Assembly: GCA_910589115.1 (NCBI GenBank)
Contig: CAJUSB010000129.1
Coordinates: 1 to 8,917 of the forward strand
Length of the DNA: 8,917 nt
Direction: 5' to 3'
Origin: an uncultured Clostridia bacterium
GTDB lineage: Bacteria; Bacillota; Clostridia; Oscillospirales; Butyricicoccaceae
Shown here: positions 1 to 5,638 of the stretch, in pieces
Layout: every line of letters starts with the position of its first letter
Numbering within the stretch: the first letter of the stretch is position 1
Made by a program: the position numbers and the translations under genes
The notes under the pieces: generated by a model
Seen by the model: the letters and a program-made list of their open reading frames with translations, nothing else
Told to the model about the DNA's origin: nothing
Databases searched by the model: none

Positions 1-114
1 CGTAATAAACATACTGCTTATATTCAATGGCACTTTACTACGGATAATGCGAGGGCTAAGCTCGTCTCGCTTTATCCTAGGTTCGCTGCTAATATTGAAA
101 ATTTAATAGAATAA
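1..114 (+). CDS. IS630-family transposase, C-terminal fragment (runs off left edge)
   Basis: An open frame enters from the left edge and ends at the TAA at 112-114, giving 37 residues. The readable part contains the pattern W-H-F-T-T-D-N-A-R-x-K-L-x-x-L-Y-P, which I recognise as the C-terminal end of IS630/Tc1-mariner type DDE transposases, where a Trp-x-Phe-Thr then Ala-Arg-x-Lys-Leu segment ends the protein. The catalytic DDE residues would lie upstream, outside the window, so it cannot be said whether the full transposase is intact. Only about 20 bp separate the stop from the inferred element end, and the sequence then switches abruptly to IS3 transposase on the other strand. The family assignment rests on a short segment and is from memory. 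Confidence 0.7.
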   Translation, partial: RNKHTAYIQWHFTTDNARAKLVSLYPRFAANIENLIE

Positions 115-136
115 ATATAATCAGGTCAGCACACTA
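1..136 (+). mobile_element. Right end of an IS630-type element, inserted at a TA inside an IS3 element
   Basis: IS630-family elements insert into TA dinucleotides and duplicate them. Immediately after the transposase stop, the sequence up to 134 matches nothing in the neighbouring IS3 frame, and the IS3 OrfB reading frame (minus strand) breaks exactly at a CTA codon whose TA is 135-136. The simplest reading is that 1-134 is the element, 135-136 is one copy of the TA target, and the element's terminal repeat begins, read inward, with GTGTGCTGACCTGATTA. The matching left terminus is outside the window, so the inverted repeat cannot be confirmed. Confidence 0.6.
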
Positions 137-690
137 GGCCCAGGACAGTGAGATCGAAGCAGTCGAAGATGGCCGAGACGTACAGCTTGCCGTCCTTTGC
201 TTTGAGCTCCGTGATGTCGGTGACGCACTTTTCCAGGGGTTTTTCCGCCGCAAAGTCCCTTTTCAACAAATCATCCGACTTTCTGGCCTCCCGATCCGCC
301 TTTGTGATGCTGTTGGGCCTACGCTTTGGGTGATGGACCATGCCAATCTCCTTCATTACGCGGTAGACCGTGCTCTCACTGGGGATGGTGACGCCCTCAG
401 GCTGCTTCAACAGCAACGCCTGGTACATCCGTTTGCGCCCGTAAGTATCATTGCAGACATCCTCGTTATAAATCTCCCACATAGCCTCCGCAAGACTCAT
501 TGCGTCGCCGGGAGGGCGGGACCCGGGGCCCGCCTCCAGACGACCTTCCCGTACCGCTTTCTGCCACCCGTACAGCGTGTCCACAGGTATCCCCCAGTTC
601 CTTCGACGCCTTTCCTGCTCCTATTTCCTTGGCCAGCTTCACTGCCTGCACCTTGTACTCCTTTTCATACTTCTTCTGTTTCTGTGCCAT
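135..690 (-). pseudogene. IS3-family transposase (OrfA-OrfB), broken by frameshift, deletion and insertion
   Basis: The ATG at 688-690 has a purine-rich site (AGGAAGGTG) just upstream and starts an OrfA-like helix-turn-helix protein (MAQKQKKYEKEYKVQ, then KLAKEIGAGKASKELG). The recognition helix continues in another frame as IPVDTLYGWQKAVREGRL. The two frames meet at a run of five C on the plus strand (591-595), and removing one base restores a continuous protein. Downstream, the OrfA segment ending near MSLAE joins directly to OrfB sequence starting AMWEIYNEDVCNDTYGRKRM, so the OrfA tail and OrfB start, roughly 80-90 residues by comparison with typical IS3 proteins, are missing. OrfB then runs through the first catalytic Asp region (VTDITELKAKDGKLY and the IFDCFDL strand) and stops artificially after VLGL at the IS630 junction. 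The second Asp and the Glu of the DDE triad are absent here. It is certainly inactive. Confidence 0.85.
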
Positions 691-758
691 TTTCACCTTC
701 CTTACTCTCCTCATTTTACTCTTTTTTCGTGAGTTGCAAGTGTCTACTTTTTATACCA
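135..758 (-). mobile_element. IS3-family element remnant, interrupted and internally deleted
   Basis: The block carries IS3-type transposase sequence on the minus strand and ends near 758 in a probable terminal repeat, which read inward from 758 begins TGGTATAAAAAGTAGACACT. The TG start is typical of IS3-family ends. About 625 bp remain of an element that is normally 1.2-1.5 kb. The missing parts are an internal segment spanning the OrfA/OrfB junction and everything beyond the IS630 insertion at 135-136, which may continue left of the window. The element sits only 20 bp from the hairpin that follows rpsR. The 758 boundary is judged by eye and no target duplication could be verified. Confidence 0.65.
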
Positions 759-776
759 TATCAACAATTCATGAAC

Positions 777-820
777 AAGCCCCTAGAACATTTCCATTTT
801 CAGGAAGGTTCTAGGGGCTT
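777..820 (-). terminator. Strong hairpin after rpsR, probable operon terminator
   Basis: AAGCCCCTAGAAC (777-789) and GTTCTAGGGGCTT (808-820) form a perfect 13-bp stem, with a loop that could pair further (TTCC with GGAA). It lies 34 bp beyond the rpsR stop, so it most likely ends the rpsF-ssb-rpsR transcript. On the minus strand the stem is followed only by a modest U-rich stretch (CUUGUUCAU), while an A7 run precedes it. On the plus strand a T7 run follows, but 8 bp after the stem. It may therefore work in either direction, or may have lost part of its 3' side. Confidence 0.55.
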
Positions 821-854
821 ATGGGGCGTTTTTTTACAGCCCCAAACTGTTTTC

Positions 855-1121
855 TTATTCAGCTGTGAAAGGCAGCAGTGCAACATGACGTGCACGCTTG
901 ATTGCTTCGGTCAGCTGGCGCTGATGAGCGGCACAGGTGCCGGTCATACGGCGTGGGAGAATCTTGCCGCGCTCGGACATATAGCGGCGGAGCTTAGCAA
1001 CATCCTTATAATCAATCGAATCCATCTTATCGACACAGAATGCGCAGACCTTTCTGCGGCGGCGTCCGCCGCGCGGCCCGCGGTCTGGACGGGGGGCAAA
1101 TTCTTTCTTGGCCTCTTCCAT
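855..1121 (-). CDS. rpsR: 30S ribosomal protein S18, zinc-binding (C+) form
   Basis: This 88-residue protein is a full-length S18, a primary-to-secondary binder of the central domain of 16S rRNA that assembles as a heterodimer with S6. The family core is plain: RRRKVCAFCVDK, then IDYKD, the LRRYMSERGKILPRRMTGTC block, then HQRQLTEAIKRARHVALLPF. Cys26, Cys29, Cys63 and His66 are all present, the C-x2-C...C-x2-H set of the zinc-binding form of S18. The N-terminus is basic and unstructured (RPDRGPRGGRRRRK). The start ATG at 1119-1121 has a perfect AAAGGAGG at 1132-1139. It is the last gene of the operon, 35 bp after ssb, and is followed by a strong hairpin. Confidence 0.97.
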   Translation of the reverse strand: MEEAKKEFAPRPDRGPRGGRRRRKVCAFCVDKMDSIDYKDVAKLRRYMSERGKILPRRMTGTCAAHQRQLTEAIKRARHVALLPFTAE

Positions 1122-1156
1122 TGTTACGAAACCTCCTTTAACAGGTTCTTACATTT

Positions 1157-1651
1157 TCAGAATGGGACATCGCTGTCGTCGTCATCATCGGAAAGCTCCG
1201 CAAAATCGCTGCTGCCGGTAGGCAAATCGAATGCGGGTGCAGCCGGAGGCGCGCTGTTGTAATTATTATTCTGCGGCGCACTGTAATTGCTGCCGCCGCC
1301 GCTGTAAGCGGCATTTTCTTCGCGTGCCTTTTTGGTTTCGCCAAAGCTGACCTCATCGCAAATGACCTCGACAGAAACACGTTTGTTCCCGTTCTTGTCA
1401 TCCCAGTTGCGGGATTGGATACGCCCGACAACGATTGCAAGCATTCCCTTTGTGAACCACTGTGTTACGAACTCAGCCTGGCGGTTCCATGCAACGCAGT
1501 CGATAAAATCGGTCTGCTTTGCACCGGAAGCGTCCTTGCGTCCGCCGCGGTCAATCGCGAGCGTGAAGGATGCAACAGGCATATTCGACTGTGTGTGGCG
1601 CAGTTCGGGGTCGCGGGTCAGGCGTCCCATTAAAATTGCTTTGTTCAGCAT
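1157..1651 (-). CDS. ssb: Single-stranded DNA-binding protein
   Basis: This is a 164-residue bacterial SSB, which coats single-stranded DNA in replication, recombination and repair. Residues 1-108 form the OB-fold, starting MLNKAILMGRLTRDPELR and containing the conserved FTLAIDR, TDFIDCVAWN, GMLAIVVGRI and VICDEVSF strands. Residues 110-150 are a flexible Gly/Asn/Ala/Pro linker. The protein ends in the acidic tail DDDDDSDVPF, the standard docking peptide for partner proteins. Length is typical for Firmicutes. The start at 1651 lies 9 bp after the rpsF stop, and its ribosome binding site AAGGTGG (1656-1662) overlaps that stop codon, which implies translational coupling. Its position between S6 and S18 is the classic Gram-positive order and marks this as the main housekeeping SSB rather than a phage copy. 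Confidence 0.97.
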   Translation of the reverse strand: MLNKAILMGRLTRDPELRHTQSNMPVASFTLAIDRGGRKDASGAKQTDFIDCVAWNRQAEFVTQWFTKGMLAIVVGRIQSRNWDDKNGNKRVSVEVICDEVSFGETKKAREENAAYSGGGSNYSAPQNNNYNSAPPAAPAFDLPTGSSDFAELSDDDDDSDVPF

Positions 1652-1660
1652 CGTTCCACC

Positions 1661-1954
1661 TTACTCCTGCGCAATAATCATGGAGCGCATGATGTTGTCA
1701 TCAATCTTGTACTTGCGGTCGAGCTCGGCAGGGAACGCCGGTGCGCTGGTGAACTCAATGAGGGTATAATACCCTTCCATCAGGTCGTTGATCGGATATG
1801 CAAGTCTGCGCTTGCCCCAGTCATCGACCTTCTCAACGGTACCGTTTGCCTCGATCAAGGACTTGAACTTGTCCACAACCGATGCAGTCTCCTCATCACC
1901 CAGGTTGGGGTTGACAATGAAAATGGTCTCGTATTTGCCAGTAACTTTTGCCAT
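1661..1954 (-). CDS. rpsF: 30S ribosomal protein S6
   Basis: This 97-residue protein matches the length and pattern of S6, the partner of S18 on the 30S platform. It begins MAKVTGKYETIFIVNPNL and contains the conserved DDWGKRRLAYPINDLMEGYY segment followed by FTSAPAFPAELDRKYKIDDNIMRSMI. The frame is open further upstream to 2062, but the ATG at 1952-1954 is the right start: it has a perfect AAAGGAGGT at 1964-1972, matches the usual N-terminus of the family, and the upstream extension would read through the promoter at 2022-2049. It is the first gene of the operon. Its leader contains a GC-rich hairpin that may be an autoregulatory site. Confidence 0.97.
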   Translation of the reverse strand: MAKVTGKYETIFIVNPNLGDEETASVVDKFKSLIEANGTVEKVDDWGKRRLAYPINDLMEGYYTLIEFTSAPAFPAELDRKYKIDDNIMRSMIIAQE

Positions 1955-1982
1955 AAATGAAGCACCTCCTTTTGGACTTTTG

Positions 1983-2005
1983 GCCCGCACCCTTCCGGCA
2001 CGAGC
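1983..2005 (-). promoter_or_regulatory. Hairpin in the rpsF leader, candidate S6:S18 binding site
   Basis: The transcript from the promoter at 2022-2049 would have a leader of about 60 nt. Within it GCUCGUGCC and GGGUGCGGGC can pair (with G-U pairs) around a short GGAAG-type loop, placing a CCG trinucleotide near the loop. Many bacteria control rpsF operons through a leader hairpin that displays CCG and mimics the S6:S18 site on 16S rRNA. Position, size and the CCG fit that idea, but I have not matched it to the consensus base by base. Confidence 0.4.
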
Positions 2006-2021
2006 AAGGAATACCTTATCT

Positions 2022-2049
2022 ATTATAGCGGACAGGCAGAAAAAGTCAA
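2022..2049 (-). promoter_or_regulatory. Sigma-A promoter of the rpsF-ssb-rpsR operon
   Basis: On the minus strand TTGACT (2044-2049) and a perfect TATAAT (2022-2027) are separated by 16 bp. Transcription should start near 2015, about 60 bp before the rpsF ATG. An AT-rich stretch with a small palindrome (AATTTT-CGT-AAAATT, 2071-2085) lies just upstream of the -35 box and could act as an UP-like element. Confidence 0.85.
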
Positions 2050-2192
2050 GATAAATTTTCATGCGGTTTCAATTTTCGTAAAATTTCACTATATAAAAAC
2101 CGCGTAAATGCGCTAGATGTATCAGCTTTATTTATACAACATCGAACAAACGAATCCTCTGCATTCTATTCTAAACAACACGAAAAATGTGC

Positions 2193-2233
2193 AAAAAATT
2201 TGTCCGTCCTGCCAAACGTATGGAAGGACGGAC
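2193..2233 (-). terminator. Rho-independent terminator of the secreted stalk-protein gene
   Basis: On the minus strand an 8-bp stem, GUCCGUCC with GGACGGAC (2202-2209 and 2226-2233), is followed by AAA and then U6 (2193-2198). It lies 130 bp past the stop at 2364 and before the rpsF promoter, so it insulates the ribosomal operon from the upstream gene. The rest of 2050-2363 holds no gene I can support. Confidence 0.75.
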
Positions 2234-2363
2234 GCGATTGTATAAACTGTTACCGTAAAATTCTCCATTCTGCCTGCAAGCGAAGCAATGCTGAACCCGC
2301 AATACGAGAATTTGAAACAAGCCCTGACTGGCGTCTGAAGAACGCTCCCACGAAAGGACAACA

Positions 2364-3482
2364 TCAGCGCGGCGTTAGCGTAGCTGTTTTAGTACGGGGA
2401 TTCCAGCTGACCGTTAGATTCAAGTATTCCGCGAGATCGCGCAAGCGGTAGTAATGGCTTTGTGCAATGATGTAAGTAGTCGGATACTTGGGCTGGCCGT
2501 CTATTAAAAGTACGCTAGCGGCGCGCTCTGCCTGTGCCGCTGCTGTTGGCGGTGCGCCGAGCTCCGAGCCGGTGCGTGAGTAATGCCGTCCCGTACTGAT
2601 GCGGATACTTGTACTTTGTCCATCCCAGCCGACGGCAAACTGTCGTGGGGAGCCGTTTAATGCAGCTGCCAGATCGCGCAGCTTCAAATAATGGTTTCCG
2701 TTAATTGCGTAGGCTGCAACATCAAACCGAGCTTCTTTCATGACCTCTGTCCGGTTATCCTGCACAGCAAGATGTGCCGTTGCCGGTGCAGCGTACAGTT
2801 CAGTACGCGAACGGATCTCATCCAGTGTTGGTTTAATGGTTGCCGTCGGATCGGCTCCATCTCCGCCGCGCACGAAACCATAATCCGTCCCTGTCATATT
2901 CAGCGTGAAAGTGTTCAGCGCACGCTTTAACCCGTCTGCCGATACATTTTCGTTATTGACACGGCGGGTCTGCTGACCGGAGACAAAACCGTCAATATAA
3001 GTCAGTGCAGTCACCATCTGATGTCCCTGCTTGGTCAGGTAACGGACCTCGGTCCCTTTCATGACTTCATGTCCATCCACCAGATATGCCTTGCCGAGCC
3101 CTGTAAAAATGCGGGTTGACGGCGCTACATCTGTAGAAAAATTACTGACGGCGTCAGGGATATCCAGACGGATCAGGCCGTTATCGTATGTATAAAGTAC
3201 CTGATGAATTTTATATTCATTCGGCACGCCATAGGCGCAGTACAGTTCCGGCATATCATCGCTGTCGAAATCAATCAGCCGGGCACATGCCAGGCCAAGA
3301 TACAGTCCGCTGCTTTCATCTACACGCACATTACCGTACTGTCCGGCGAGATCGTCGATCACGCCCTGATATGCGGCCGCTGATTCTGGTGTCAGGGTTG
3401 CATATGCGGATGCACTGCACAGCATGACTGCACAAGCTGCCGCCGCACAAAATGCATTTCGGATAAAAACGTTCAGTTTCAT
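2364..3482 (-). CDS. Secreted protein with two C-terminal copper-amine-oxidase-N-type stalk repeats
   Basis: The protein is 372 residues from the ATG at 3480-3482, which has AGGGAGGG at 3489-3496. The frame is open 12 codons further, to 3518, but that start lacks a good ribosome site. Residues 1-28 are a signal peptide: a basic start, an Ala/Cys-rich core and an A-Y-A cleavage site before TLTPE. No clear lipobox is seen. Residues 35-250 form a domain I cannot name, containing LIDFDSDDMPEL (Asp71, 73, 75, Glu79), like the Asp-rich loops of bacterial secreted proteins that often bind calcium. Residues 253-300 and 324-372 are two related repeats, INGNHYLKLRDLAAALN and IIAQSHYYRLRDLAEYLN, each followed by a V-x-W strand. 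This is the stalk domain Pfam calls Cu_amine_oxidN1, common on extracytoplasmic Clostridia proteins and probably involved in wall or surface attachment. No catalytic domain is visible. It is transcribed alone, with its own promoter and terminator. Confidence 0.85.
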   Translation of the reverse strand: MKLNVFIRNAFCAAAACAVMLCSASAYATLTPESAAAYQGVIDDLAGQYGNVRVDESSGLYLGLACARLIDFDSDDMPELYCAYGVPNEYKIHQVLYTYDNGLIRLDIPDAVSNFSTDVAPSTRIFTGLGKAYLVDGHEVMKGTEVRYLTKQGHQMVTALTYIDGFVSGQQTRRVNNENVSADGLKRALNTFTLNMTGTDYGFVRGGDGADPTATIKPTLDEIRSRTELYAAPATAHLAVQDNRTEVMKEARFDVAAYAINGNHYLKLRDLAAALNGSPRQFAVGWDGQSTSIRISTGRHYSRTGSELGAPPTAAAQAERAASVLLIDGQPKYPTTYIIAQSHYYRLRDLAEYLNLTVSWNPRTKTATLTPR

Positions 3483-3597
3483 GGGGTAACCCTCCCTGCT
3501 ATGTTCCGAACTGTTCAAATGGATTTTAAGCAGTTCTTTATAATTTAGACCGGTTCAGCATCCGGCATGTTTCAGCCTGCCGAAGGAGCCTGTATTT

Positions 3598-3626
3598 ATT
3601 TTAGCATGAAATTCCCTGCTTGACAA
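3598..3626 (-). promoter_or_regulatory. Sigma-A promoter of the secreted stalk-protein gene
   Basis: On the minus strand TTGTCA (3621-3626) and TAAAAT (3598-3603) are separated by exactly 17 bp. The implied start near 3591 gives a leader of about 108 nt. A short palindrome CGTAT-AAA-ATACG (3636-3648) lies just upstream of the -35 box and might be an operator. Confidence 0.75.
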
Positions 3627-3702
3627 TAGCATTCTCGTATAAAATACGATTTCTGAACATTTCCCGCTCCCGTTTTTGCTCGAAAAAACACGAATAACCG
3701 CG

Positions 3703-3730
3703 AAAAAAGCAGCCGGTATATGCCGGCTGC
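3703..3730 (-). terminator. Rho-independent terminator of the 108-residue coiled-coil gene
   Basis: On the minus strand GCAGCCGG and CCGGCTGC (3723-3730 and 3709-3716) form a perfect 8-bp GC-rich stem with a 6-nt loop, directly followed by U6 (3703-3708). It lies 72 bp past the stop at 3802. This is a textbook intrinsic terminator. Confidence 0.9.
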
Positions 3731-3801
3731 TGAAACAGACTATCCTGCGTTGTTTGATATGAAGGCCACTGCCTGTGGCAGATGATTTTGGAAAGGACGG
3801 C

Positions 3802-4128
3802 TCAAATCAGGGCGTCAATGCCCAGTCTCTCTGCAATTTCTTCGGGTTTCAGACCGGACTTATTTGCGAGCTTTACAAGGTCTGCAATCTTTTGTTTCTT
3901 GCTTTTGCGTGTACGCTTGATCGGCTTCGGGGATAAGATATCCTCTTTTTTCAACTGAAGCTGCTGGATTTTGTCCCGCAGGTTTGCTTCCTTTTCGTCA
4001 AAAGCGATCATAGCCTCTGCCCGTTTGTCGTCAAGCTCAACCAGGGACTGCTCAAACTTTTCGATTTTTTCATTGATTTCCAGGATGCGTTCTTCCGCAC
4101 TGCGGCGGACTCGTTTTTTTTCTTCCAT
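3802..4128 (-). CDS. Small coiled-coil protein with basic linker and C-terminal helical motif, function unknown
   Basis: The protein is 108 residues. Residues 1-66 are strongly charged and heptad-like (EERILEINEKIEKFEQSL, then a second helix to about KKEDIL), predicting a helical coiled coil and self-association. Residues 67-81 are a basic linker (SPKPIKRTRKSKKQK) that could contact nucleic acid. Residues 82-108 (IADLVKLANKSGLKPEEIAERLGID) look like a small helix-turn-helix: the LKPEEIAERLGI part resembles the recognition half of many repressor folds. The start ATG (4126-4128) has AAAGGAG at 4140-4146. It has its own promoter and a strong terminator and is divergent from hemB. Oligomeriser plus basic arm plus small helical domain suggests an H-NS-like or plasmid/phage-type DNA-binding protein, but this is inference. 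I recall similar small proteins in gut Clostridia without an assigned function. Confidence 0.8.
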   Translation of the reverse strand: MEEKKRVRRSAEERILEINEKIEKFEQSLVELDDKRAEAMIAFDEKEANLRDKIQQLQLKKEDILSPKPIKRTRKSKKQKIADLVKLANKSGLKPEEIAERLGIDALI

Positions 4129-4159
4129 GCTGCTGGAACTCCTTTCCTAATATATTTTT

Positions 4160-4188
4160 AGAATAACATAAATTTTACTATATTGCAA
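4160..4188 (-). promoter_or_regulatory. Probable promoter of the 108-residue coiled-coil gene
   Basis: On the minus strand TTGCAA (4183-4188) and TATTCT (4160-4165) are 17 bp apart, in an AT-rich stretch about 32 bp before the start codon. The match is moderate, but placement and spacing are right. The divergent region 4189-4339 between this and the hemB promoter is AT-rich and shows no gene I can support. Confidence 0.5.
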
Positions 4189-4339
4189 TCCCTTTTTTAC
4201 ATTTATGCACGCAAATTTTTTCGATATACGCATTTTATAAGCTGCATCTGTTAAATATTTTTCGAGATGTGTTGCGCTGGTATGTAGAAAAAATGAAATA
4301 GCTGTTAAGGAAATTTTCATATACAGACTGCATCGCCTG

Positions 4340-4368
4340 TTGTAATCCTTTTTGGGCTGTGCTATAAT
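4340..4368 (+). promoter_or_regulatory. Sigma-A promoter of hemB
   Basis: TTGTAA (4340-4345) and a perfect TATAAT (4363-4368) are separated by exactly 17 bp. The predicted start near 4375 lies about 210 bp before the hemB ATG, giving an unusually long leader. Confidence 0.8.
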
Positions 4369-4374
4369 AGGTGC

Positions 4375-4585
4375 GCTCGGCAATATAATCAAAAAGACAG
4401 ACCCACCGTATCATTTTCTTCGGGGATTGTTTATTCTAAAATCCAGGCGGAAAGCAATAAAGAAGGGAATCTTTTGTTACCCTCTTTTCTAACCGGTTTG
4501 ATTTAGGTCTTGCTTGTATTGCAGGGAAACAAATTGTGAAATCATTCGACAAGACATGGAGATAATCACATGGAGGTAAAGATTG
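4375..4585 (+). other. Long 5' leader of hemB, no recognised riboswitch
   Basis: The region between the inferred transcription start and the hemB ATG is about 210 nt. I looked for T-box, cobalamin and other known leader motifs and saw none. Two small features stand out: an imperfect stem near 4457-4489 (AAAGAAGGG with CCCTCTTTT, one mismatch) followed by TTTTCT, which could be a weak attenuator, and an AACCGGTT palindrome at 4491-4498. Neither is strong enough to assign a function. Confidence 0.35.
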
Positions 4586-5572
4586 ATGTTTGATAAAACG
4601 ATTCGTATGCGCCGCCTGCGTTCAGGCGATACGGTCCGCCGGATGGTGCGGGAGACGCGTGTTTCCCCTGATAGCTTAGTGTATCCTGTTTTTATTGCTG
4701 AGGGGGAGCATATATTTCGGGAGATTCCATCTCTCCCGAATCAATTCCACTATTCGCCGGACGAACTGGAACGGCTGACAGAACGGTTGCAAAATCACGG
4801 TGTTTCAAGGGTGTTGTTATTTGGCCTGCCAGCCCAAAAGGATGAATGTGGCAGCTCTGCCTGGGATGAAAATGGTATTGTACAGCAGGGGATCCGCCGT
4901 CTGCGCGAGTTAATGCCGGAGCTGTATATTATTACTGATGTTTGCATGTGTGAGTATACCTCGCATGGACACTGCGGCATATTGTGCGGGCATGAGGTCG
5001 ATAATGACCGCACGCTTGAATGCCTTTCGGATATTGCCTTGAGCCATGCACGGGCTGGTGCGGACATGGTTGCCCCCAGTGATATGATGGATGGGCGTGT
5101 TGCAGCGATTCGTGAAAAGCTCGACCAGAACGGTTTTTGTAATATCCCGATTATGGCATATTCAGCCAAGTTTGCATCTTCTTTTTACGGGCCGTTCCGG
5201 GAGGCCGCTGGTTCAGCGCCTGCATTTGGAGACCGGCGCGCCTATCAGATGGATTGGCATAATGCCCGTGAAGCCATGCGCGAATGTGCGCTTGATGTGC
5301 AGGAGGGAGCAGATATTATCATGGTCAAGCCAGCGCTGGCGTATCTTGATTTGATTCATGAAGCGCAGACAAGGTTTGATTTGCCGCTGGCTGCTTATGC
5401 AGTTTCGGGAGAATATGCGATGGTAAAAGCCGCAGCCGCAGCGGGACTTATTGACGAGCATGGTGTGATGTGCGAGTCAGCGGTTGCAGTTTTCCGTGCG
5501 GGCGCGGATATTCTAATCACGTATTATGCGTGTGAGCTTGCGGACGCAATGCGGCGTGGCGAAATTGGTTAA
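4586..5572 (+). CDS. hemB: Porphobilinogen synthase (delta-aminolevulinic acid dehydratase)
   Basis: HemB condenses two 5-aminolevulinate molecules to porphobilinogen in the cytoplasm, the first common step of tetrapyrrole (heme, siroheme, cobalamin) synthesis. The product is 328 residues, the usual family length. Cys120, Cys122 and Cys130 in DVCMCEYTSHGHCG form the zinc site of the zinc-dependent subclass. Lys195 in MAYSAKFASSFYGPFR and Lys248 in IIMVKPALAYLD are the two active-site lysines, the latter forming the substrate Schiff base. The AVSGEYAM and AGADILITYYA segments near the C-terminus are also typical. The ATG at 4586 is preferred over the in-frame TTG at 4583, because GGAGG at 4572-4576 is then 9 bp away. 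It has its own promoter, and no other hem or cob gene is in the window, unlike the clustered arrangement common in Firmicutes. All catalytic residues are present, so it is predicted to be active. Confidence 0.97.
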   Translation: MFDKTIRMRRLRSGDTVRRMVRETRVSPDSLVYPVFIAEGEHIFREIPSLPNQFHYSPDELERLTERLQNHGVSRVLLFGLPAQKDECGSSAWDENGIVQQGIRRLRELMPELYIITDVCMCEYTSHGHCGILCGHEVDNDRTLECLSDIALSHARAGADMVAPSDMMDGRVAAIREKLDQNGFCNIPIMAYSAKFASSFYGPFREAAGSAPAFGDRRAYQMDWHNAREAMRECALDVQEGADIIMVKPALAYLDLIHEAQTRFDLPLAAYAVSGEYAMVKAAAAAGLIDEHGVMCESAVAVFRAGADILITYYACELADAMRRGEIG

Positions 5573-5638
5573 TAAATTTTCCTGAAAGATGGTTCTTACG
5601 AATCCAAAAGCATTCAGGCTTGGGAAGGGAAAAGGGAA

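Noticed and set aside
330..1262. Long 310-codon plus-strand open frame
   Set aside because: It overlaps the IS3 remnant, rpsR and part of ssb on the opposite strand, has a low-complexity unnatural composition and no ribosome binding site, so it is a shadow.
1955..2062. N-terminal extension of rpsF to an upstream ATG
   Set aside because: The extension would span the promoter and transcription start, lacks a ribosome site, and is absent from S6 proteins. The downstream ATG has a perfect AAAGGAGGT.
2128..2364. 78-codon minus-strand frame between the stalk gene and rpsF
   Set aside because: It reads through the terminator hairpin at 2193-2233, has no ribosome site and resembles no protein.
4147..4392. 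81-codon minus-strand frame in the divergent region
   Set aside because: It spans the promoters of both neighbouring genes, is AT-rich by composition and lacks a ribosome site.
4375..4585. Possible riboswitch or T-box before hemB
   Set aside because: No conserved core of any class I know is visible. The only stem is weak and mismatched, so I report just a long leader.
4795..5169. 124-codon minus-strand frame inside hemB, and similar frames within other genes
   Set aside because: They lie wholly antisense to well-supported genes, with no ribosome sites and no recognisable protein features.
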